NCBI GenBank assembly: GCA_023228875.1
Contig: JALOAG010000030.1
Location: 1-9,906 of the forward strand
DNA: 9,906 nucleotides
Direction of reading: 5' to 3'
Source of the DNA: Bacteroidia bacterium
Lineage (GTDB): Bacteria; Bacteroidota; Bacteroidia; NS11-12g; UBA955
Every line of letters starts with the position of its first letter. The stretch's first letter is position 1. Shown one piece after another: positions 5,622 to 9,906 of the stretch. The position numbers and the translations under genes were made by a program. The notes beneath the pieces were generated by a model that made no database searches, had not been told where the DNA came from, and saw only the letters and a program-made list of their open reading frames with translations.

Positions 5622-5637
5622 TTTATTTATTTATTTA
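5622..5637. repeat. Short TTTA tandem repeat in leader
   Basis: Four exact copies of TTTA on the plus strand (TAAA on the transcribed minus strand) lie between the candidate RNA and the glycosyltransferase ribosome site. The resulting unstructured A/U-rich leader may help ribosome loading. It is too short to be anything more, and copy number could vary by slippage. Confidence 0.5.
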
Positions 5638-5664
5638 TTATTTTTTTCTCCTAAATTTACCTTA

Positions 5665-5968
5665 TGAAGACAAATTTTTCATTGTCAAGTTACTTACGTA
5701 ACTTAGTCTCTAAAAGGCCGGAGACTATTCCTTCATGCTACATTAACCATGGATTCACCTGGGTGTACTTCCCTTACCTCTAAATCACTTCGTTCTCTGA
5801 GTACTAACGCACGTGCTTGGATAACACGTTTGACAATCCATACTGTGCCCGCAAGCTGGCGCTACCCAAAGAAAAGCTATTTGGCAAACATTGTATGACC
5901 GTATCCGTCTTCTACATGAGTGGATAAGACTTCAGTTTTTTATAGAGGCTTCCCGCAGCTCCCTCTCT
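5665..5968 (-). ncRNA. Candidate structured non-coding RNA, family unknown
   Basis: This roughly 300-base gap has no credible gene but is far from ordinary spacer. I count 105 G+C in 240 bases at 5701-5940 (44%), against about 25% in genes on both sides. The minus strand folds into many perfect local stems: AGAGG/CCTCT (5944-5966), GTCTT/AAGAC (5907-5930), CCAAA/TTTGG (5866-5884) inside CATAC/GTATG (5839-5897), ACGTG/CACGT (5811-5829), GTACT/AGTAC (5765-5804), TAGTCTC/GAGACTA (5704-5727), a 7-bp stem with a GUAA loop (5687-5704) and GACAA/TTGTC (5669-5686). GUAA is a GNRA tetraloop only on this strand, which gives the orientation. Loop bases ATCC at 5922-5925 can pair with GGAT at 5903-5906, as a pseudoknot. 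It begins next to the rnhA stop. Large phage RNAs (GOLLD, ROOL), an omega-type RNA or a leader are options; I recognise none. The ends are estimates. Confidence 0.6.
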
Positions 5969-5970
5969 CT

Positions 5971-6426
5971 TTATTCTTTTGTTGGCAACAATTTGCCAGT
6001 AGCAAGTAAATCGGCCATGTTATTATATTTATTGTCTTGATGTCCTTTTACTTTAACGATTGAAAATTCTTCGTTTTTAAACCAAGGAACAAGTGAAACC
6101 CACAACTCTTTGTTTGCAACTGGTTCTTTTGAACTATTTATCCAACCATTATATATCCATTTTTTCCACCATTTTTCTTTCCAACATCTAAATAAATAAG
6201 CTGAATCAGTATATATTACAACTTTCTTAAACTCACAATCTAGATTTTTTTGGGCGTAATCTAAAGCTTTAATGGCGCCCATTAACTCCATTTTTTGATT
6301 TGTTGTATAGGTTACTTGTTCTGATAAAAGAATTTCTTTTCCATCAATTAGTAAAATGGCACCCCAACCACCTGGGCCTGGATTACCACGACAACTACCA
6401 TCTGTATAAATATTAATTTTTTCCAT
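5971..6426 (-). CDS. rnhA: Ribonuclease HI
   Basis: This 151-residue protein is a complete RNase HI, which cuts the RNA strand of RNA-DNA hybrids using two metal ions. All catalytic residues are visible: Asp9 in YTDGSCRGNPGPGGWG, Glu47 in MELMGAIKAL, Asp74 in YTDSAY, His129 in VKGHQ, and Asp139 in NNMADLLA. A basic, Trp-rich stretch after Asp74 (CWKEKWWKKWIYNGW) matches the substrate-binding handle region of the E. coli enzyme, and the length is normal for the family. In a phage it probably removes RNA primers or R-loops during replication. The ATG follows AAGGA and overlaps the preceding gene by 14 bases. The frame is open upstream but that is not conserved in the family. The candidate RNA follows its stop directly. 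Confidence 0.95.
   Translation of the reverse strand: MEKINIYTDGSCRGNPGPGGWGAILLIDGKEILLSEQVTYTTNQKMELMGAIKALDYAQKNLDCEFKKVVIYTDSAYLFRCWKEKWWKKWIYNGWINSSKEPVANKELWVSLVPWFKNEEFSIVKVKGHQDNKYNNMADLLATGKLLPTKE
5983..5998 (-). other. Perfect hairpin at the 3' end of rnhA
   Basis: TGGCAA and TTGCCA form a 6-bp perfect stem with a 4-base loop within the last codons of rnhA on the minus strand. No run of U follows, so it is not an intrinsic terminator. It lies next to the candidate RNA and may mark a processing site or its 5' part. Confidence 0.4.
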
Positions 6427-6646
6427 TTTTTCCTTCTTTCGATAGTCTCGGAATTTCACTATCAAAAGACTGTAAATATTCTTTATAGTCTTCGGGATAA
6501 TTTTCCTCGGCAACTCTAAGAAGAGAAATCATGTCGTCTTCTAAAACTTCGCATTCCTCTAAAAGTGCATCTGCTTCTTTTGCTTTAATGCTTTGTGTTC
6601 TCCACAAATCACTAATTTTTCCCAGTAGTTCATCAAAACTTTCCAT
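6413..6646 (-). CDS. Small acidic helical protein upstream of rnhA
   Basis: This 77-residue protein is not recognised. It is strongly acidic and probably helical throughout: MESFDELLGKISDLWRTQSIKAK-type first helix, then a second with EADALLEECEVLEDDMISLLRVAEE, a linker NYPEDYKEYLQSF, and a basic tail ending KEGKNGKN. It could be a helical hairpin that binds a partner, but no family signature is visible. The ATG lies after AAAGGAG and about 22 bases from the expected transcription start of the promoter at 6676-6704, making it the first gene of that transcript. It overlaps rnhA by 14 bases, so the two are probably translated together. Confidence 0.75.
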   Translation of the reverse strand: MESFDELLGKISDLWRTQSIKAKEADALLEECEVLEDDMISLLRVAEENYPEDYKEYLQSFDSEIPRLSKEGKNGKN

Positions 6647-6675
6647 AATTGCTCCTTTTTAATTTCTATAATATA

Positions 6676-6704
6676 ATTATAGCATAGTATTTGACATTTG
6701 TCAA
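6676..6704 (-). promoter_or_regulatory. Consensus sigma-70/A promoter with extended -10
   Basis: On the minus strand TTGACA (6699-6704) and TATAAT (6676-6681) are both perfect consensus hexamers with an ideal 17-base spacer, and TGC before the -10 supplies an extended -10. Transcription would start near 6669 and read into the small acidic gene and rnhA. The -35 lies in an inverted repeat (TTGACA-AA-TGTCAA) that could be an operator, and it overlaps the stop codon of the radical SAM gene. The region through the -10 is 31/38 identical to the promoter at 8491-8519. Confidence 0.9.
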
Positions 6705-7594
6705 CAATTTTCTTTTTTGACCATATTAAACATATCTACAATATTGTCCATAAGCGGATATCTAATATTAGAAACAGAATTTTGTCCAAACTCTCCATTG
6801 ACTAAATCTACATACATTGTGAATTGACCTTCATCGCCCATATAAAATTCGTCATATTTTTCTTTTGTTAGCCATTTTTTAACATTAATTTGTTCTATAG
6901 CTAAATTATCAAATGAAACAACAGAAAACCATTGAAAAATTTTGTCAAGGTTTTGACTAACATAATTTTGATTAGTTTTTATTTGAAAATCAAATTTTTC
7001 TCTATAGTCTATTCCTCTACCAAAATCTTTATATCCAAGAAAAAGAATTTTGATTTTTTTATTTTTTAATAATTCTATTTCATCTGGACAGACAATACCA
7101 TTGATTACGTGCAAAACAACATTTTCGCCCGCAGCCGAAAGTTTTTCTAAAAACTCTGGTGAAATATGTGACAAAGAAACACCTAATCCATAAATTAGTT
7201 TTTCTTCAATTAACAAACGAATAAAATGAAAGTTTTTCTCAAAATGAACTTGATTTACAGTGATGTTTGCGATAATTTTTTTGTCCTTAAGAGTTCTTAA
7301 AAAATTAATAAGTAAAGGATGCTCAAAAACATTTCCTCCACCAATAGCTAATTCCGTGTATGGTTTTAAACTATTAATAAAATTAGGAAAAAGATTTGGT
7401 GCGTTTAAACCATCGGAAGTTGATTTTTCATGGCACATTGGGCAACCTAAATTACATTTGTTTGTAATTTTGATATCTATATTTTCTGGAAATTCAGACT
7501 CAAAAAAATTTAAATTGTTTTCACGTATTTTTGTACCATCATCATAAATTTTTACATTATAATTACCGTTTTTGTATTTTCCAAGTAATTTCAT
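6701..7594 (-). CDS. Radical SAM enzyme, phage-type
   Basis: This 297-residue protein carries the radical SAM signature C-x3-C-x2-C as CNLGCPMC (Cys47, Cys51, Cys54), which holds a [4Fe-4S] cluster that splits S-adenosylmethionine to start radical chemistry. It is followed by IGGGNVFEHP at about 84-93, equivalent to the GGE motif that binds the SAM amino group. A beta-rich N-terminal extension (GKYKNGNYNVKIYDDGTKIRE) precedes the barrel. The C-terminal half (GLGVSLSH, then KIKILFLGYKDFGRG) fits later barrel strands. There is no Cys-rich SPASM domain; only single late cysteines are present. Relatives with this extension and GGGN motif occur in Clostridia and their phages, but the reaction is not known to me. 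It is the third gene after the 8491-8519 promoter, next to two proteins with a shared motif. Start: ATG after AAAGGA. Confidence 0.88.
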   Translation of the reverse strand: MKLLGKYKNGNYNVKIYDDGTKIRENNLNFFESEFPENIDIKITNKCNLGCPMCHEKSTSDGLNAPNLFPNFINSLKPYTELAIGGGNVFEHPLLINFLRTLKDKKIIANITVNQVHFEKNFHFIRLLIEEKLIYGLGVSLSHISPEFLEKLSAAGENVVLHVINGIVCPDEIELLKNKKIKILFLGYKDFGRGIDYREKFDFQIKTNQNYVSQNLDKIFQWFSVVSFDNLAIEQINVKKWLTKEKYDEFYMGDEGQFTMYVDLVNGEFGQNSVSNIRYPLMDNIVDMFNMVKKENC

Positions 7595-7610
7595 TTATTT
7601 TCCTTTCTAT

Positions 7611-7967
7611 TTAGCAGTCACGTCCAAAATAACCAAAAGCTACCATTTTATCTCCACTAGGAGTAATAAAATATTCTTCAAAAGTTTCAAGGCCGCCGCC
7701 ATAATTTTCTTTTCTTTCAAAACCATAATCCATAAGAAGTTCTTCCCAATTTTCATAATCATAATTTTGAGCTTCTTCCATTTCTTCTGAAGAAAGCCAA
7801 TCTCTCTCTAAAATGATTTTTTTTGCTTCTTCAAAACTATAAATTTTTTCTTGATAAATAAAACTATCTGTTGAATCTAGTTTGTCGTATTCCTCTTTTG
7901 TCATAATAGTTAAGCTGTGAACTGAACTTGAGTTTGTTTCAAAAACACCTTTTCTTACTACTTTCAT
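7611..7967 (-). CDS. GVFETNSSS-motif protein B
   Basis: This 118-residue protein opens with a motif, GVFETNSSS-x-HSLTI at residues 7-21, that is almost identical to that of the neighbouring gene at 8007-8459, whereas the remainder is unrelated. I recall similar FETNSSS-x-HS openings on many phage and gut-bacterial proteins of unknown role. The rest is acidic: a helix SFEEAKKIILERDWLSSEEMEEAQ, a Tyr/Glu-rich segment, then YGGGLETFEEYF and a Gly-rich C-terminus, MVAFGYFGRDC, ending in Cys. The ATG is preceded by AAGGAGG. Its place just before the radical SAM gene allows, but does not show, a substrate role. Confidence 0.8.
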   Translation of the reverse strand: MKVVRKGVFETNSSSVHSLTIMTKEEYDKLDSTDSFIYQEKIYSFEEAKKIILERDWLSSEEMEEAQNYDYENWEELLMDYGFERKENYGGGLETFEEYFITPSGDKMVAFGYFGRDC

Positions 7968-8006
7968 TCTTTTTCCTCCTTTTAATTACACTTTATATTT
8001 TTAGAA

Positions 8007-8459
8007 TTAGTTATCATTACTAATAATAATTTTATATTTTTTATTAAAAATAAATTCTTGTAAATCAATTCCATTTAAGAAGTCTGTTAAAGAGCAAACT
8101 GATTGATGATCAACCTGTCCCCAGCCGTTCTTGCCAAGTTTGAAAAAAATCTTACAATCATAATCTTCAACGGCAGCAATAACTCTTTTACAGTCAGGGG
8201 AATCAAAAAATTCTTCAGCTGCATACTCACTTTCTTCTTCACTATACCATGAAAGACCAGAAGTTGAGGCTATCAAAGCAAATAAATAATTTATTTTTTC
8301 ACTAGCTTCTGTTAAAGTTGGTCCACTCCAACCATATTCTTCTGGCACAACAATAAAAATTTGGTTTTTATCTTCCCACTTATCTTTTTTATTGTCAATT
8401 GTTAAACTATGCATTGAACTTGAATTAGTTTCAAAAACACCATTTCTTATAACTTTCAT
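8007..8459 (-). CDS. GVFETNSSS-motif protein A
   Basis: This 150-residue protein is the first gene after the promoter at 8491-8519. Its first 21 residues match those of the next gene at 18 positions (MKV-x-R-x-GVFETNSSS-x-HSLTI), then the two diverge fully. The remainder has a strand NQIFIVVPEEYGWSGP, a helix ASEKINYLFALIAS, an acidic stretch EEESEYAAEEFFDSPD, and strands KIFFKLGKNGWGQVD and KYKIIISND at the end. This suggests a small alpha/beta domain behind a conserved N-terminal tag. No membrane segment or signal peptide is visible. The ATG lies seven bases after AAAGGAG. The motif could be a recognition sequence for a shared partner; function unknown. Confidence 0.8.
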   Translation of the reverse strand: MKVIRNGVFETNSSSMHSLTIDNKKDKWEDKNQIFIVVPEEYGWSGPTLTEASEKINYLFALIASTSGLSWYSEEESEYAAEEFFDSPDCKRVIAAVEDYDCKIFFKLGKNGWGQVDHQSVCSLTDFLNGIDLQEFIFNKKYKIIISNDN

Positions 8460-8490
8460 AAAACTTCTCCTTTTATATTCTTATAATATA

Positions 8491-8519
8491 ATTATAACAC
8501 AATATTTGGCAAAAGTCAA
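8491..8519 (-). promoter_or_regulatory. Promoter for the motif-protein / radical SAM operon
   Basis: On the minus strand TTGACT (8514-8519) and TATAAT (8491-8496) are separated by 17 bases, with TGT forming an extended -10. Transcription would begin near 8484, about 25 bases before the first gene. The -35 starts one base after the U-run of the lysin terminator, so this promoter restarts transcription directly behind it. The similarity to the promoter at 6676-6704 covers 31 of 38 positions, including the whole stretch TATAATTATATTATA. Confidence 0.9.
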
Positions 8520-8520
8520 T

Positions 8521-8550
8521 AAAAAAAAGGGGAGAACCGCAGTTCTCCCC
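8521..8550 (-). terminator. Intrinsic terminator after the endolysin gene
   Basis: GGGGAGAAC and GTTCTCCCC form a perfect 9-bp stem with a TGCG loop on the minus strand, followed at once by eight T. It begins six bases after the endolysin stop. It should end most transcription of the lysis cassette and insulate it from the accessory block. Confidence 0.95.
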
Positions 8551-8556
8551 AAATAT

Positions 8557-9675
8557 TTAGTTTTTTTCTGAAAAATTTACTAGTAGTTTTATACTAGAAG
8601 CGACACTTTTTAGTTCTGCATCTTTTTGAGATAATTGACTAGTTAATCCACTAATTTTTGCTTTCTCAGCGGCAAGACTAACTTCCAACTCTTTGATTTT
8701 GTTTTGTGCAGCGTAAAGGTCGCCACTTAGTTTACCAATATCTACATTAACTTTATTTAATTGAATTTTTAAGTTTGCTATTTCGGCGTTTTTAACACCA
8801 ATTTGTTGTTCCAAATTAGCAACTTTTTGTTCCGACATATTTAAAGCTGTTTTCAATTTATCATATTCAACTTGAGGAACTCCTGTTTGAAGTTTAGTTA
8901 ATTCCATAATCATTACTGAATTACAATTAACATCATATAAATCAGGGCTTATTGGCAATTTATATTTTTTTTGAAATTCCCCTAAACCATTAGAAGTAGC
9001 TTGTCCCCATGAACCATCTGCTCCATAAGAAACACCTTTATTTGTCATTGGTATTCCTAATTTAAGAAACCCTGTTTGCATACTTTCAACATTCTTATTC
9101 CCACTTAAACTATCTTTATCTCCTCTTTTACTTATTACCATATTTCCTCCATAGTCAACAAAAGGATTGAAATACCAAAATGCCCATTGGTTAGTACTTG
9201 GTCTTTTACCAATCTCATACTGAACAACTCCATAATTGCCGCCACGTGACTCCCATCCAACCCACTTACCATTGTGAACAACATAAGCTCCCCAATGTCC
9301 TGGGTAACCTAAACTAACTCCCTCTATTTTAGGAAGTGTTTCTATCGGTCCATGCGGCAAACCAAGTCTTATAGCTTCTTTATAAAGCATATCTTCATTA
9401 AAATCAGTTGACTTATTTTTAATATAATTTATTGAACCATCTGGCTCTACCCAGCGAGCATATTTATCAACACCAACACAATCAGCAACTCTTTTGCCCA
9501 ACCACCTTTTCAATTCGTCAAGATGATCTGGCGATTTGTACCAATTCGGCAATCTTATAGAGTTATCGTTCCATAATTGTTGTGTGGCAATTTGACCATA
9601 TGTCCCAAGCCAGTAACCAAAACCTTCTGTTTTCTTAATATTTTCTACGTAAGGAATTACAGGTTTTAGTGCCAT
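8557..9675 (-). CDS. Phage endolysin: NlpC/P60-like domain, PG-binding domain, coiled-coil tail
   Basis: This 372-residue protein should cut host peptidoglycan at lysis. The N-terminal domain (about 1-175) looks like an NlpC/P60-type cysteine peptidase: Cys66 in ADCVGVDKYARW is the likely nucleophile and His127 in PGHWGAYVV the likely base, with Glu142 nearby. Residues about 179-245 (GDKDS, VESMQTGFLKLGI, ADGSWGQAT, LGEFQKKYKLP) match a PG_binding_1-type wall-binding domain. Residues 268-360 form a long heptad-type coiled coil (QKVANLEQQIGVKNAEIANL onward), uncommon in endolysins and perhaps for oligomerisation. There is no signal peptide, so export relies on a holin; the gene upstream is holin-like. 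The start follows AGGTGAT. The terminator directly follows. Confidence 0.9.
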   Translation of the reverse strand: MALKPVIPYVENIKKTEGFGYWLGTYGQIATQQLWNDNSIRLPNWYKSPDHLDELKRWLGKRVADCVGVDKYARWVEPDGSINYIKNKSTDFNEDMLYKEAIRLGLPHGPIETLPKIEGVSLGYPGHWGAYVVHNGKWVGWESRGGNYGVVQYEIGKRPSTNQWAFWYFNPFVDYGGNMVISKRGDKDSLSGNKNVESMQTGFLKLGIPMTNKGVSYGADGSWGQATSNGLGEFQKKYKLPISPDLYDVNCNSVMIMELTKLQTGVPQVEYDKLKTALNMSEQKVANLEQQIGVKNAEIANLKIQLNKVNVDIGKLSGDLYAAQNKIKELEVSLAAEKAKISGLTSQLSQKDAELKSVASSIKLLVNFSEKN

Positions 9676-9683
9676 AAAATCAC

Positions 9684-9906
9684 CTACTCCCCCGAACTTG
9701 CATTTAAAACCCCATCGTCTTTAATGTCTTTTAAGTCGGAGATTATATTTTCTACTTTCTTTCCAATATAGGCTTTTGTTATAAATGGATGAAGAAACTT
9801 TGGCATTTTTTCAAAAACATAATTAACAACAAATTCCTTTTTTTCTTCTCCTGTTATCAATCCATTGTTTTGAAAAGACTCATTTGCTTTTTTTTCAGCA
9901 AATAAC
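9684..9906 (-). CDS. Partial holin-like protein (LLH type), C-terminal part
   Basis: This gene enters from the right edge; the last 73 residues and the TAG stop are visible. The fragment LFAEKKANESFQNN is followed by ITGEEKKEFVVNYVFEKMP and a helix with KAYIGKKVENIISDLKDIKDD. This order, a helix leading to a Gly/Lys-x-EYV-like block and a helix ending in a final amphipathic segment, is like the cytoplasmic C-terminus of LLH-family phage holins. The membrane segment that would confirm this lies outside the window. The position directly before an endolysin supports the call. Its stop lies within the ribosome site of the endolysin, so the two are probably coupled. Confidence 0.6.
   Translation of the reverse strand, partial: LFAEKKANESFQNNGLITGEEKKEFVVNYVFEKMPKFLHPFITKAYIGKKVENIISDLKDIKDDGVLNASSGE

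Noticed and set aside
5622..5637. CRISPR-like or regulatory iteron array (TTTA repeats)
   Set aside because: The unit is four bases, with no spacers and only four copies; it is simple low-complexity leader.
5660..5688. Promoter for the glycosyltransferase from TTGACA at 5683-5688 (minus strand)
   Set aside because: No acceptable -10 lies 16-18 bases downstream (only ATAAGG or TAAGGT), and the TTGACA is part of two RNA stems.
5665..5968. Group I intron, because minus-strand AGAGACTAAG and AATAGTCTCC resemble the R and S core elements
   Set aside because: The two elements are in the wrong order and form a simple hairpin 10 bases apart. No P/Q core pairing (no CCGC partner for GCGGG) is present, and flanking genes are not split exons.
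5665..5968. tRNA, tmRNA, RNase P RNA, SRP RNA or T-box leader
   Set aside because: No T-arm (GTTC-x-A) with CCA end, no RNase P GAGGAAAGTC core, no SRP GGAAGGAAGCA motif and no T-box GGTGG element are visible on either strand.
6022..6027. TATAAT inside rnhA as a promoter for the candidate RNA
   Set aside because: The -10 is perfect, but the base 17 upstream is TAAAAG and there is no extended -10; such matches are frequent in AT-rich DNA. Only transcript mapping could revive it.
7260..7547. Plus-strand open frame of 95 codons
   Set aside because: It is antisense to the radical SAM gene over its catalytic motifs and has no family resemblance or ribosome site.
6701..7594. Radical SAM enzyme as NrdG or QueE
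   Set aside because: It is longer than NrdG, lacks its usual C-terminal features and partner nrdD, and no queuosine pathway genes are nearby. The N-terminal extension and GGGN motif fit a different phage clade.

Overview
The window looks like part of a tailed-phage or prophage genome from a low-GC Gram-positive host, most likely a Clostridia/Lachnospiraceae-type gut bacterium. Every supported gene lies on the minus strand. Genes are short and tightly packed, with ATGA stop/start overlaps and strong AGGAGG-type ribosome sites. A partial holin-like gene precedes an endolysin at the right edge. A YopX-family gene and a DUF3789-like membrane peptide lie near the left edge. No portal, terminase, tail, tRNA or integrase gene is seen here.

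In the direction of transcription (right to left) the layout is as follows. (1) Lysis cassette, 9906-8521: the C-terminal part of a holin-like protein, then an NlpC/P60-like endolysin with a peptidoglycan-binding domain and an unusual coiled-coil tail, closed by a strong intrinsic terminator. (2) AT-rich accessory block, about 8520-4600: a consensus promoter drives two proteins that share a nearly identical N-terminal motif (GVFETNSSS-x-HSLTI) but differ beyond it, then a radical SAM enzyme. A second promoter, 31/38 identical to the first, overlaps the radical SAM stop codon and drives a small acidic protein and RNase HI. A roughly 300-nt GC-richer gap with many perfect hairpins follows, best explained as a structured non-coding RNA, and then a family 2 glycosyltransferase. 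(3) Small-gene block, 4607-1: about fifteen hypothetical phage proteins, several with Cys-pair zinc-finger-like motifs. It includes a diverged tandem paralogue pair flanking two small genes, one of only 30 codons, and ends in YopX and a partial protein with two CxxCxGxG motifs.

The most interesting items are the unrecognised structured RNA between rnhA and the glycosyltransferase, and the promoter-driven trio of two shared-motif proteins plus a radical SAM enzyme, which could be an enzyme-substrate system. That link is inference from gene order only. The duplicated extended -10 promoter suggests the two halves of the accessory block are co-regulated.
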